64,000 nucleotides of DNA, from the NCBI GenBank assembly GCA_020636495.1, contig JACJXQ010000008.1, positions 2,356,001 through 2,420,000 on the forward strand, in the 5' to 3' direction. Source of the stretch: Chitinophagales bacterium. GTDB lineage: Bacteria > Bacteroidota > Bacteroidia > Chitinophagales > Chitinophagaceae. Each line of letters starts with the position of its first letter. The first letter of the stretch is position 1. The translations under genes and the position numbers were made by a program. The notes under the pieces are model-generated. The model made no database searches, had not been told where the DNA came from, and worked only from the letters and a program-made list of their open reading frames with translations. This document shows, piece by piece, positions 45,586-54,981 of the stretch.

Positions 45586-48096
45586 CTAAGCTTCTTTATT
45601 GCCTCCCTTCACTGCCATGAATATAGAACCAAACGCAGCCAGCAATAACAATACGCTGGAAACCATAGCTACTTTATCCGCAGTATAAAACTTCTCAGGG
45701 TGGAACCTGAATTCTATTTTATGTTCACCCGCAGGTAACTTTAAACCTCTCAGCAGGTAGTCAACTTTATAGATGGGAGTTTCATTACCATCAACATAAG
45801 CCTTCCAACCGAAAGGATAATAAATATCAGAGAACACCGCAAAACCATCCCTGCTGTTGTTAGCATAATAGCTGATGGTATTCAAGCCGTATTTATCCAG
45901 TTTCACAACAGCAGCACTGTCTTTACCAAATTGATAATTACCTAATTCCGGTTTATAAGTATCACGAATAACCGCTGTCTGCAATGGCCTGAAAGAGGTG
46001 GCCAATGTATCCGGCGTTCCGAGTGCGGGAGCGTTCAGCGCCATGATCTCATCATCAGCAGTAGCTTCCCACTGAATATTATCGACAAACCATGCATTGC
46101 CGCATGCCTCAGGGTTAGGTATGGGAACAGGTTCGCCATTCTTGCCCTGCGGAGATATGAAGTATTTCGTATTCAGCATATTCAGCACCTGCTGGTTGAA
46201 TCCGGAACGCATGTGTACATCTATCATATCCTGGTATAGCTCCATTTTAGCAGGACTATAACCACCGATACATTTATGATGAGCTGCCTGCATTGCATTA
46301 TTGAACGGATCAACTGACAAATCCAGCACACGATAATACGGGTCAGGGTCCTGCATGATCTGTCGGTCCACCGGCCGTGGTGTAAACTGCGCCTCATACT
46401 GATCGGGGTCTACGTAATTCTCTTCATTCATATAGCGGCTATCTATCCTCATCAGGTCAATAGCTACTAGTGCAATAATAGCCATTGCCACATGCTGTCC
46501 CTTGATCTTATTTTTTGAATAAGCCCACAGCAGGCCTACCGCTAATGCTATGAACAGCGCACTTGTAATACCGGACTTCATGGCCATAGACGAGCGGTCT
46601 GACTGAATAGCGCTTAATACTTTATTAGCTGCATCCTCATTCTGGAATGATTGCGTGAGTTGTTGCTGCAGTTGAGGATCCCTGAACGATTTGAAATCGA
46701 AGAACATACTGCTGCCAAACGCCAGCAGCAGGCAGAGCCCACCGGTAATGATACCGGCCATTTTAGCCTGCTTCCATACTTCCTCCTTTGATAATTTATC
46801 TTTCAGTACATCATTCAGCGCCCATGCGCCCAGAAGCGGGAACAACAGTTGAGGTATCACCAATATCATGTTCGGGATACGGAACTTATTGAAACCAGGC
46901 AGTGTGTCGAACAGGAAATAGTTAAACGACGGAAAATGCTTTCCTGTAGACATCAAAAATGCAAGTAAGCTCACTGCAAGTATCCACCATTTGTGCGGGC
47001 TTTTTATGATCATTACCCCTAATACAAACAGGAAAATGATAATTGCTCCGAAATAGAACGGACCACCTGTAAATGGCTGAGGTCCCCAATAAGTTGGCAG
47101 CCCCGATGCAAAGCCTTCTGCCTGTTGATCCGGCACACCAAGCCCTGTCATTACATCGTATGTTTCAGAACCTTCTCCTACATTTTCCCTGTTAGAACCA
47201 CCATACAACATAGGCACCAACACGGTAAAACTTTCGCCCCATGCATTACTCCAGCCAAAGGCATAGTCCTTATCCAGCCCACCGCTTTTTTTATCTGCAT
47301 CGTGGTTAATGGTCAGTTCGCTTTCGCCACCACGCATGGTGGTTTTGTTGTACTCCAGTGTAGAGAGGAATATCTGCAGGTTAGGCCCCACGCTTACAGC
47401 GGCTGTTAACAAAGAAACCACTGAAGCGATAAAAAAGGTCTTCAGGTTACCTTCGCGTAATGCAATTACAAAAAGGGTAATGACCAAACCAATAATAATG
47501 AATATGGCATAGTACATGATCTGGTAGTGCGATGTCCACATAAGCAATGCCATTGGCAAACCTAAGAGCGGTATCCCCGTCCAGTATTTACCTCGATACA
47601 TCACCAACAGACCGGCTATGACCATAGGTACATATGCCAGTGCCCACATCTTGGTTTCGTGTCCACCTTCTATCAGGGTTATATTATAGGTTGAGAAAGC
47701 ATAAGCTACCGCTCCTGCGATGCGCACCCACTTATCAAAACCCAGCACCAGGGATAGTATATAAAAACCGAGCATTGCCAGGAATAGGAAACCTGCCGGT
47801 TTGCCCAATACATTCATGATACCTTCCTGTATCGGGTAGATATAGTTGCTGATATGGCCAACATAGTAGGTAAATGTGGGCATACCACCGAACATGGAGT
47901 TACTCCACATCACATTCTCACCTGTTTTTTCATGCCAGTCTATACCCTCCTTCGCCATGGCCTTCCACTGTACATAATCGCTCTGGTACAACACCTTGCC
48001 ATCCAGTTGCGGATAGCTGAACATAAAAGCGATAACAATAAAGCTTAATAGTATATAAACGTGTGGTAGTAGTTTCTTAAAATCAAATGATCCCAT
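45586..48096 (-). CDS. YfhO-family polytopic membrane protein
   Basis: 836 residues. About 12-14 membrane segments fill the first ~540 residues, starting with VYILLSFIVIAFMFSYPQ and including VLYQSDYVQWKAMAKEG in the first extracytoplasmic loop. A large soluble domain (about 555-800) follows, and a last helix ends the protein. The features fit the YfhO family, related to GT-C type glycosyltransferases; in Bacillus, YfhO takes part in lipoteichoic acid glycosylation. The function here is presumably sugar transfer at the outer face of the membrane. It leads the five-gene group. TATTTTTG at 48116-48123 could be its -7 box. Confidence 0.9.
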   Translation of the reverse strand: MGSFDFKKLLPHVYILLSFIVIAFMFSYPQLDGKVLYQSDYVQWKAMAKEGIDWHEKTGENVMWSNSMFGGMPTFTYYVGHISNYIYPIQEGIMNVLGKPAGFLFLAMLGFYILSLVLGFDKWVRIAGAVAYAFSTYNITLIEGGHETKMWALAYVPMVIAGLLVMYRGKYWTGIPLLGLPMALLMWTSHYQIMYYAIFIIIGLVITLFVIALREGNLKTFFIASVVSLLTAAVSVGPNLQIFLSTLEYNKTTMRGGESELTINHDADKKSGGLDKDYAFGWSNAWGESFTVLVPMLYGGSNRENVGEGSETYDVMTGLGVPDQQAEGFASGLPTYWGPQPFTGGPFYFGAIIIFLFVLGVMIIKSPHKWWILAVSLLAFLMSTGKHFPSFNYFLFDTLPGFNKFRIPNMILVIPQLLFPLLGAWALNDVLKDKLSKEEVWKQAKMAGIITGGLCLLLAFGSSMFFDFKSFRDPQLQQQLTQSFQNEDAANKVLSAIQSDRSSMAMKSGITSALFIALAVGLLWAYSKNKIKGQHVAMAIIALVAIDLMRIDSRYMNEENYVDPDQYEAQFTPRPVDRQIMQDPDPYYRVLDLSVDPFNNAMQAAHHKCIGGYSPAKMELYQDMIDVHMRSGFNQQVLNMLNTKYFISPQGKNGEPVPIPNPEACGNAWFVDNIQWEATADDEIMALNAPALGTPDTLATSFRPLQTAVIRDTYKPELGNYQFGKDSAAVVKLDKYGLNTISYYANNSRDGFAVFSDIYYPFGWKAYVDGNETPIYKVDYLLRGLKLPAGEHKIEFRFHPEKFYTADKVAMVSSVLLLLAAFGSIFMAVKGGNKEA

Positions 48097-48291
48097 ATCG
48101 GCTTTTTTAGCAAAACAAAAATAACGGTTCTTAGCTCTAAAGGAAATTAACTGCGTTAAAAATCAACAATATCATGCTTAACATTGTGTATAACTCACCC
48201 GGGGTCAATTTATTTCACCTCACATAACCCGTTTTTACCATGCAATTCCGTATTTTTCACGATTAGAAGTTACTTTTGCGCTCTCGTGGAT

Positions 48292-50361
48292 ATGGATAAA
48301 AGATCAGAAACACTCTCTAACGATATATTGTTGAAAGCCTACAGGCTGATGATGACCGCTAAAGCTATGGCGGAAACATACGAAGCCAACAGGCCTATAT
48401 GTAAATACGTGCACAGTACCTCGCGCGGGCACGAAGCCATACAACTGGCTACGGGTTTCCTGCTGGAGTCTTGCGACTATGTGAGCCCTTATTACAGGGA
48501 CGAGAGCATGATGCTGGGCATGGGTTACCGTCCATACGAGATGATGCTGCAACTGCTGGCCAAAGGTGATGATCCTTTTACAGGCGGACGCGCTTATTAT
48601 AACCATCCCAATATCCGCAGAGAGCATTTCCCGAGTATCATACACCAGAGCAGTGCCACAGGTATGCAGGCCATACCTACTACCGGCGTTGCGCAGGGTA
48701 TAAAATATATTGAACAGCAAAAGCTCATCGACTACAAAACACCACCCGTTGTGGTTTGCTCATTGGGCGACGGCAGCGTTACCGAGGGTGAAGTGAGCGA
48801 GGCTTTCCAGTTTGCGGTATTGCACCAGTTGCCTATCATCTACCTGATACAGGACAACGACTGGGGTATATCTGTAAGTAGTGATGAGGCCCGCACGATG
48901 AACGCCTACGAATTTGCCGCAGGCTTCAAAGGCATGGAACGTGTAAAAGTGAACGGCAGCGACTTTGCCGACTCTTATAAGACCATGCAATACACCATCG
49001 ACTGGGTACGCAAAGAACGCAGGCCGATACTGGTGCATGCCAAAGTTCCGCTTTTGGGACACCACACCAGCGGTGTACGTAAAGAGTGGTACCGTACCGA
49101 AGAAGACCTGGCCAAACACGCACAGGATGACCCCGGACCAAAGCTGAGGAAGCGCCTGCTGCAGAAAGGCATAACAGAAGACCAACTGGATGCTATAGAA
49201 GCCGAAGAACTGACTTTTGTACGTTCTGAATTTGAGAAAGCAGTTGCTGCTCCTGATCCCGACCCGGCTACCGTTAGCGACTACGTATTCGCCCCTACTC
49301 CTATAACGGAAGAGAAAGGAGTACGCAACCCCGGCACGGGCGATAAGACCGTAATGGTTGACGCTGCCCTGCACGCTATTGAAGAGCTGATGCGCGACCA
49401 TCCCGAAGCCCTGTTCTACGGGCAGGATGTGGGCGGACGTATAGGTGGTGTATTCCGCGAAGCAGCTACACTGGCGCAGAAATTTGGTGATACAAGAGTA
49501 TTCAACACGGCTATACAGGAAGCCTATATCATAGGCAGCACCATAGGCATGAGCGCCCTGGGGCTGAAACCAATAGTAGAGGTACAATTTGCCGACTATA
49601 TATACCCGGGGCTGAACCAACTGGTAACAGAGATAAGCAAAAGCTGCTACCTGAGTTGTGGAAAGTTCCCCGTTTCTAATATCATACGTGTACCCATAGG
49701 CGCCTATGGCGGCGGCGGACCGTACCACAGCGGAAGCGTGGAAAGTACACTGGCCACGATAAAAGGTATCAAGATAGCCTACCCCAGCAACACGGCCGAT
49801 ATGAAAGGCCTGATGAAGGCTGCCTTCTACGACCCCAACCCTGTAGTGATGTTGGAGCACAAGGGACTGTACTGGAGCAAAGTGCCCGGCACGGAAGACG
49901 CTAAAATGATAGAGCCCGACAAAGATTACGTAGTGCCTTTCGGCAAAGGGCTGCTGGTAGCAGAGGCCTCAGATGCAGCTATGGAAATAGGCGCCAGTAT
50001 GTGCGTTATCACCTACGGCATGGGCGTACATTGGGCTAAGAATGCCGCCAAGCGCTTCGACGACCAGATCGACATAGTAGACATCCGCACCATATTCCCG
50101 CTGGATGAAGAGCTGATATACAACACAGTTCGCAAGCATGGTAAATGCCTGGTGCTGACAGAGGAGCAACTGAACAACTCCTTCTGCGAGGCGCTGGCAG
50201 GACGCATATCCCAAAATTGCTTCCAGAGCCTGGACGCACCCGTGGCTACACTCGGCGCGCTGAACCTGCCCGCAGTACCTATGAATATGGGACTGGAAGC
50301 AGCCATGCTGCCCAACGTAGATAAGGTAGCTGAAAAGATGAGGGAACTACTGAGTTATTAA
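48292..50361 (+). CDS. 2-oxoacid dehydrogenase E1, alpha and beta chains fused
   Basis: 689 residues. The alpha-type half (1-335) has the thiamine diphosphate motif GDGSVTEGE ... NDN (159-189). The beta-type half (about 350-689) starts at MVDAALHAIEELMRDHPEALFYGQDVGG and contains EVQFADYIYPGLNQL and the closing transketolase C-domain. Fused E1 chains of this kind are found in Bacteroidota, usually called 2-oxoisovalerate (branched-chain) dehydrogenase; pyruvate cannot be excluded. E2 and E3 genes are not nearby. The frame extends to 48184, but the Met at 48292 starts the conserved sequence and follows a TACTTTTG box (48271-48278) by only 14 bases. A terminator follows. Confidence 0.93.
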   Translation: MDKRSETLSNDILLKAYRLMMTAKAMAETYEANRPICKYVHSTSRGHEAIQLATGFLLESCDYVSPYYRDESMMLGMGYRPYEMMLQLLAKGDDPFTGGRAYYNHPNIRREHFPSIIHQSSATGMQAIPTTGVAQGIKYIEQQKLIDYKTPPVVVCSLGDGSVTEGEVSEAFQFAVLHQLPIIYLIQDNDWGISVSSDEARTMNAYEFAAGFKGMERVKVNGSDFADSYKTMQYTIDWVRKERRPILVHAKVPLLGHHTSGVRKEWYRTEEDLAKHAQDDPGPKLRKRLLQKGITEDQLDAIEAEELTFVRSEFEKAVAAPDPDPATVSDYVFAPTPITEEKGVRNPGTGDKTVMVDAALHAIEELMRDHPEALFYGQDVGGRIGGVFREAATLAQKFGDTRVFNTAIQEAYIIGSTIGMSALGLKPIVEVQFADYIYPGLNQLVTEISKSCYLSCGKFPVSNIIRVPIGAYGGGGPYHSGSVESTLATIKGIKIAYPSNTADMKGLMKAAFYDPNPVVMLEHKGLYWSKVPGTEDAKMIEPDKDYVVPFGKGLLVAEASDAAMEIGASMCVITYGMGVHWAKNAAKRFDDQIDIVDIRTIFPLDEELIYNTVRKHGKCLVLTEEQLNNSFCEALAGRISQNCFQSLDAPVATLGALNLPAVPMNMGLEAAMLPNVDKVAEKMRELLSY

Positions 50362-50390
50362 AAAGAATAAGACAACATATACAATAAAAT

Positions 50391-50418
50391 ATGCTCCCAC
50401 TCTTGGGGGCATTTTTAT
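50391..50418 (+). terminator. Intrinsic terminator after the E1 gene
   Basis: ATGCTCCCA and TGGGGGCAT form a 9-bp stem with one G-T pair and a short loop, followed by TTTTTATT. It lies 30 bp beyond the E1 stop. Confidence 0.8.
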
Positions 50419-50492
50419 TATTAACCGGCACTTAAACACATTGTATTATTGTAATATTAAAGTTATCTTGTTAGACAAATCTGCTTCTACTT

Positions 50493-51380
50493 ATGAGAAA
50501 CACTATAATTACTGTCGCGGCATTACTTTTGATATTTGCCATTTCCTGCCAGAAAAAGGACTCAACAAAAGTTGTCTATATAGCTGACACCACAAATACT
50601 GACACCCCTAAAGTAACAGATGATTCATACTACATACCCGGGCTGGCCGACAAAACGGTAAACAGTTTTTCTCAACTTGATATTGATTTCACCGTGACCC
50701 AAAACACGATCACTGATACGCGTGTATATCTATCGTTGGGAGACTTGCCAACTAATACTTACGGAAATATATCTGTAAAATCCGGTTACCCGACATACAA
50801 TTCATCCCTGCACTTTGATTTCCAATTCACTCCTCCCGGCAATTACCCTATCAAACTTGTCACAAAAACAGAAAATAACACACAGAAAGATTATCACTTC
50901 AATATAGAAGTTACCAAGCCCGATGATCAGGAATGCAACAATGCATTCTTAAATGGTTATAAAACTTCTAATTTCAACTATTCAGATTCTGCATATGGCA
51001 GTGTTGCCAACATTACACCTTCACCGCTCTCATATGAAAAACATCTGTATTTTTACAATCTTGTATTATATACGCTTTCATCAGCAGGGGTTGATTACTA
51101 TCTTTCCTATTCAGCATTAAACTCCACAAACAGTGCACGTACAGATCAAATAAAGTTTGATTTTGACTGTTCAAGTGGCAATATCACCATACCTCTGCAA
51201 CAAGTTATCGGTCAATATATGACGTTGGGCACCAGCATTCAAGACACATTCAACATATCCGGGTATGGAGCAGTAGACGTGAAAACACAGAGTTATAACA
51301 TTACTTACCGAACCAACTTTGACGATAAAGGCACAATGAGATACGGTAAATTCACCATGTCGGGTGATTTTAAACTTTGA
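50493..51380 (+). CDS. Hypothetical lipoprotein
   Basis: 295 residues with a lipoprotein signal (MRNTIITVAALLLIFAISC, lipobox AISC at about 16-19), so it is probably anchored in a membrane by Cys19. The mature part is rich in Thr, Ser, Asn and Tyr, with predicted strands. An Ig-like stretch (about 45-145, DLPTNTYGNISVKSGYPTYN ... DYHFNIEVTKPDD) precedes a second part whose ending (TYRTNFDDKGTMRYGKFTMSG) looks like a small beta-barrel or lipocalin-like fold. No family is recognised. It stands alone between a terminator and the phosphomutase gene. Confidence 0.75.
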   Translation: MRNTIITVAALLLIFAISCQKKDSTKVVYIADTTNTDTPKVTDDSYYIPGLADKTVNSFSQLDIDFTVTQNTITDTRVYLSLGDLPTNTYGNISVKSGYPTYNSSLHFDFQFTPPGNYPIKLVTKTENNTQKDYHFNIEVTKPDDQECNNAFLNGYKTSNFNYSDSAYGSVANITPSPLSYEKHLYFYNLVLYTLSSAGVDYYLSYSALNSTNSARTDQIKFDFDCSSGNITIPLQQVIGQYMTLGTSIQDTFNISGYGAVDVKTQSYNITYRTNFDDKGTMRYGKFTMSGDFKL

Positions 51381-51568
51381 TGCAGGAGTTACTGAGTTGG
51401 TAATCTGAACTGTAGCGCTGTGGCGCTAATCTACACCTGCATATATACCACGCTCAACACATAGGCAATTCCCACATAAGTATAGCCCGCAAAACTTTAC
51501 TATTTTTGCGCCACCACGGGTAAAACATGCTTTGGGGTTTTCACTTTAAAATTTTGACTTAATACAAT

Positions 51569-52972
51569 ATGATTCCTGACAAGATAAAATTCGGTACAGA
51601 CGGATGGAGGGCTATAATAGCCAAAGACTATACAGTGTATAACGTAGCACGCGTAAGCAAGGCCCTGGCCGACTGGCTGAAACAAAAGTCTGACAACCCT
51701 AAAGTAGTGGTAGGCCACGACTGCCGTTTTGGTGGTGCTATGTTTACCGAGACCGTGGCAGATGTGCTCTGCGCCAACGGCGTACATGTTATCATGACCA
51801 AAGGTTTTATCAGTACCCCTATGCTGTCGTTTGGCGTGCTGAAACTGGGTGCTGACCAGGGTGTGGTGATCACAGCCTCTCACAATCCTCCCAGCTATAA
51901 TGGTTTTAAACTGAAAGGCCCTCATGGTGGTCCTACCAGCCCTAAACATATAGCCGAGGTAGAAGCCCTGATACCTGAGGATGTAACCATCCCCGGTGCA
52001 TCTTTAGACAGCCTGGAAGCTGCCGGCAAGCTGGAATATGTAGAGCTGGAAGAGATGTATGTAAGCTACCTGCAGGAGCATTTTGACTTCGAGGCGCTGA
52101 ACAAGTCGCCCTTTAAGCTGGCATACGATGCTATGTATGGGGCAGGACAGAACGTCATCCGTCGCCTGCTGCCCAACGCTACCCTGCTGCATTGCGATAA
52201 CAACCCCGGTTTCCACGGACAGGCGCCTGAGCCGATAGACAAAAACCTGCAGGAACTGGCGCATACCATGGCTACCACGCCTGAATTGAAAATAGGACTG
52301 GCTACCGATGGTGATGCCGACCGCATAGGCCTGTACGACGAGGACGGCAACTTTGTAGACGCCCACCACATACTGCTGATATTGATACAATACCTGCATA
52401 AGTATAAGAATATGACGGGCAAGGTGGCTATCGCCTTCTCTGTTACCGACCGAGTAAAGCGCATGTGCGAGGCTTATGGCCTGCCTGTAGAGGTAACGCC
52501 GATAGGCTTTAAATACATTAGCGAGATCATGACGCAGGAAGATGTGCTGGTAGGTGGTGAAGAAAGCGGTGGTATCGCTGTTAAGGGTCACATCCCCGAG
52601 CGTGACGGTATCTACGATGGTCTGCTGATATACCAGTTCATGACGCAAACAGGTAAGACCCTGAAACAATTGTGCGAGGAGGTATATGATGTGATCGGCA
52701 CTTTCGTTTACGACCGTAACGACCTGACCCTGCCCAACGAGCAGAAAGAGGCGATCATCAACAAGGCCGGTGCTGACGGTTATACACAGTTCGGCAAATA
52801 CACCTTCAACCGCATAGAGAAAATTGACGGCGTGAAATACCACTTAGACAATGGCGGTTGGGTAATGCTGCGTGCTTCGGGTACCGAACCGCTGCTGCGT
52901 GTATATGCCGAAGGCAACAGTAAAGAAGAGACTGCTGACATACTGGAAGAAGTGAAAAAGACCATCCTCTAA
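51569..52972 (+). CDS. Phosphoglucomutase/phosphomannomutase family protein
   Basis: 467 residues of the alpha-D-phosphohexomutase family. The phospho-serine is S104 in TASHNPPSYNGFKLKG; the metal loop is TDGDADRIG (about 245-253), the sugar-specificity loop GGEESGGIA (about 330) and the phosphate-binding loop RASGTEPLLRVYAE near the end. It interconverts hexose 1- and 6-phosphates and would feed sugar nucleotide synthesis; glucose versus mannose preference is not certain. A TATTTTTG box at 51501-51508 upstream may be its -7 element. Transaldolase and sugar-phosphate isomerase genes follow on the other strand. Confidence 0.93.
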   Translation: MIPDKIKFGTDGWRAIIAKDYTVYNVARVSKALADWLKQKSDNPKVVVGHDCRFGGAMFTETVADVLCANGVHVIMTKGFISTPMLSFGVLKLGADQGVVITASHNPPSYNGFKLKGPHGGPTSPKHIAEVEALIPEDVTIPGASLDSLEAAGKLEYVELEEMYVSYLQEHFDFEALNKSPFKLAYDAMYGAGQNVIRRLLPNATLLHCDNNPGFHGQAPEPIDKNLQELAHTMATTPELKIGLATDGDADRIGLYDEDGNFVDAHHILLILIQYLHKYKNMTGKVAIAFSVTDRVKRMCEAYGLPVEVTPIGFKYISEIMTQEDVLVGGEESGGIAVKGHIPERDGIYDGLLIYQFMTQTGKTLKQLCEEVYDVIGTFVYDRNDLTLPNEQKEAIINKAGADGYTQFGKYTFNRIEKIDGVKYHLDNGGWVMLRASGTEPLLRVYAEGNSKEETADILEEVKKTIL

Positions 52973-52989
52973 CCGGGATACAGGACATA

Positions 52990-53028
52990 CAAAAAGGGCT
53001 GTAATATTGAATTACAGCCCTTTTTATT
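52990..53028 (+). terminator. Bidirectional terminator between phosphomutase and transaldolase-like genes
   Basis: AAAGGGCTGTAAT and its complement ATTACAGCCCTTT make a 13-bp stem around a five-base loop, with A and T runs on the two sides. It lies between two convergent stops and should serve both genes. Confidence 0.88.
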
Positions 53029-53044
53029 TCAGTTATATCTAAGC

Positions 53045-53698
53045 TTATTGTAAGCCTTGTGCGTCTTTCAGGAATTGCGCCAGGCCTATGTCCGTCAAAG
53101 GGTGCTTCAGTAGTCCCAGTATTGAACTTAAAGGACAAGTGCAGATATCAGCACCGGCCTCTGCACACTTTACAATGTGTAAAGGATTGCGGATAGATGC
53201 TGCCAGTACCTCTGTCATAAAACCCTGTGCATTGTAGATACCTACTATCTGGTGTATCAGGTCTACTCCATCCCAGTTTGTATCATCTATTCGGCCAATG
53301 AACGGAGACAGGAAGGTAGCACCCGCCTTAGCAGCCAGTATCGCCTGACCTGCAGAGAATACCAGCGTACAGTTGGTATGGATACCATTTTCTGTAAACC
53401 ATTTGATAGCCTTAACACCGTCTTTGATCATAGGCACCTTTACCACGATATTGTCGTGTATCTTAGCCAGTTTTTTACCCTCGGCAATGATACCGTCAAA
53501 GTCGGTGCTTATTACCTCGGCACTTACGGGACCGTCCACTATATCACAGATGGTCTTGTAGTGATTCATTATGGCTTCTTCGCCTTTGATACCCTCTTTA
53601 GCCATCAGGCTGGGGTTGGTAGTAACGCCGTCCAGTATGCCAAGGTCGTTTGCTTCCCTGATCTGGTCAAGATTTGCTGTATCTATAAAAAATTTCAT
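53045..53698 (-). CDS. fsa: Transaldolase / fructose-6-phosphate aldolase-like protein
   Basis: 217 residues from MKFFIDTANLDQIREA (an upstream Met adds two residues). This is the short single-domain form of class I transaldolase (TalC/FSA). Landmarks: DGVTTNPSLMAKEG (about 22-35), the Schiff-base lysine in NIVVKVPMIKDG (about 85), CTLVFSAGQAILAAKAGATFLSPFIGRIDD (about 109-138) and TEVLAASIRNPLHI. It acts in the pentose phosphate pathway or as an aldolase of fructose 6-phosphate; the two cannot be told apart by eye. A TACTTTTG box lies at 53718-53725, just upstream. Confidence 0.92.
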   Translation of the reverse strand: MKFFIDTANLDQIREANDLGILDGVTTNPSLMAKEGIKGEEAIMNHYKTICDIVDGPVSAEVISTDFDGIIAEGKKLAKIHDNIVVKVPMIKDGVKAIKWFTENGIHTNCTLVFSAGQAILAAKAGATFLSPFIGRIDDTNWDGVDLIHQIVGIYNAQGFMTEVLAASIRNPLHIVKCAEAGADICTCPLSSILGLLKHPLTDIGLAQFLKDAQGLQ

Positions 53699-53787
53699 AT
53701 ACAATTGGTTTCTGGGGCAAAAGTAGTTAAATATTCAGCCAGGGAAAATGAAATTATCAACAAAATGAGGGGAGCTATAAAAAAGAA

Positions 53788-53885
53788 CTGGCAAGTTACT
53801 TACATCGCGCCGCTACGACCACCTACCCTTGCTACATTCCTGTCCTGGGGGATTCAGTAGGAGCTGGCCGTATAAGACTTGCCAG
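53788..53885 (-). ncRNA. ffs: Signal recognition particle RNA (4.5S, small bacterial type)
   Basis: The minus strand gives a 98-nt RNA whose ends pair (CTGGCAAGT with ACTTGCCAG). Its apex holds the SRP domain IV core: CCCCCAGGAC, then the GGAA tetraloop closed by ACA/TGT, then AGCAAGGG. This is the binding site for the Ffh M domain, with the conserved 5'-side AGGAC and 3'-side AGCA of the internal loops. A complete promoter lies directly upstream, with its -7 box six bases from the predicted 5' end. TTCTTTTTTATAG after the 3' end can terminate it. The RNA guides membrane and secretory proteins to the translocon together with Ffh. Confidence 0.88.
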
Positions 53886-53890
53886 AACTG

Positions 53891-53920
53891 CAAAGGTATG
53901 AAATAAACAATACCTTACAA
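53891..53920 (-). promoter_or_regulatory. Promoter of the SRP RNA gene
   Basis: On the minus strand TTG (53918-53920), a 19-bp spacer, and TACCTTTG (53891-53898), the same -7 box as two of the rRNA promoters. The distance from the box to the RNA 5' end fits direct initiation with no leader. Confidence 0.82.
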
Positions 53921-53934
53921 GATTACGGACATAA

Positions 53935-53967
53935 AAAAACGGCTGTCATATATACAGCCGTTTCCTC
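53935..53967 (-). terminator. Intrinsic terminator after the isomerase gene
   Basis: Stem AAACGGCTGT/ACAGCCGTTT with a seven-base loop, and TTTTTTT on the minus strand. It lies about 18 bp beyond the stop at 53985 and just ahead of the SRP RNA promoter, so it also shields that gene from read-through. Confidence 0.85.
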
Positions 53968-53984
53968 TTTATTATTATCCTCAA

Positions 53985-54968
53985 TTATACCTTAGAAAGC
54001 TCTCCTTTCAGAAAATCTATCACCTTAACCTCTGTAGCATCCTGTCCGCGCATTTCTGCCAGGTAAACAGATGTATAGTCAGTAAGATGGACCAGGTAGA
54101 ACACCTTCTCCCAGTAGCTTTTACCCTCAGTATATAATTCTGTAATATTCTTCGTGTATTTTTTTATCACTTTTTTGTTCACCTCAATACGGAACTGGGT
54201 ACGTGCGTAATCATCTTTATCACGCAGAAAGACCACAGCTTTTGTATCGTCCTTATCGCGCCAACCCACCAGCTCATTATGGTTCATTTCGGGAACTACA
54301 TGATGCCAGCACAGCATCTTACTATTCTCATTGATCTGCTGGCGGAAACGCACCGCTACCCCTTCCAAATTCGGCCCTGAGTATATAACGGGAGTCTTGC
54401 CGTAAAGCTTTTTAGCCAATGCTTTGGCTTTTGCCTGTATACTCTTAGACTGTGCTGTAAGAAGTTTTATTGATGCTTTCAGGTCTTTGGACAGATTATA
54501 ATTCAATAAGCCCAGTCCCTGAAGTATGAACAGTACCTGGGTCATAGAATATCCCAGGCAGGAGCGTGGCGGCATTCCTGCAGGCAGCAGTATACAATCC
54601 AGGTTCTTTTTCTTAGCTATCTCTGCCACTTTACCTCCTGATGTAATACATACCACTGTCGCTTTTGCTTTGAGCGCCTGCTGCATGGCCTGCAATGTTT
54701 CCTCGGTATTTCCTGAATAAGAAGATACGATAACGAGCGTGTCTTTATTTACAAAAGCAGGCAGGAAATAATCTTTATTAACGACAAAAGGAACGGCCAG
54801 CTTATCAAATACAAAATTCTGTACTATCGAACCGCCTATACCACTTCCGCCCAGGCCGGTGAGTACCACATTAGCATATTGCTTCTTCGGTGTGCTAAAT
54901 TTATAGCTCTGGCCTATCAGCAAAGCTTCGTGCAGTTGGGTAGGGAAATTTTGTACCAGTTTTTTCAT
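53985..54968 (-). CDS. Bifunctional phosphoglucose/phosphomannose isomerase family protein
   Basis: 327 residues from the Met at 54968. SIS-fold landmarks are LTGLGGSGIGGSIVQNF (about 36-52), IVSSYSGNTEETLQAM (about 80-95), PAGMPPRSCLGYSMTQVLF (about 129-147) and HHVVPEMNHNELVGW (about 222-236). PRSCxGYS and ExNHNE are typical of the PGI/PMI family first described in archaea. It interconverts glucose-6-P, fructose-6-P and mannose-6-P and fits next to phosphohexomutase and transaldolase genes. A Met seven codons upstream (54989) would overlap the divergent yraN start by eight bases; the downstream Met avoids this and I prefer it. Confidence 0.9.
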   Translation of the reverse strand: MKKLVQNFPTQLHEALLIGQSYKFSTPKKQYANVVLTGLGGSGIGGSIVQNFVFDKLAVPFVVNKDYFLPAFVNKDTLVIVSSYSGNTEETLQAMQQALKAKATVVCITSGGKVAEIAKKKNLDCILLPAGMPPRSCLGYSMTQVLFILQGLGLLNYNLSKDLKASIKLLTAQSKSIQAKAKALAKKLYGKTPVIYSGPNLEGVAVRFRQQINENSKMLCWHHVVPEMNHNELVGWRDKDDTKAVVFLRDKDDYARTQFRIEVNKKVIKKYTKNITELYTEGKSYWEKVFYLVHLTDYTSVYLAEMRGQDATEVKVIDFLKGELSKV

Positions 54969-54981
54969 AGATTTATTTTCG

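Noticed and set aside
48760..49860. 366-codon minus-strand frame
   Set aside because: Antisense to the well-supported E1 alpha/beta fusion; Tyr/Val/His-rich shadow translation.
53252..53860. 202-codon plus-strand frame across the transaldolase gene and the spacer
   Set aside because: Antisense to the transaldolase-like gene and to the SRP RNA; no domain.
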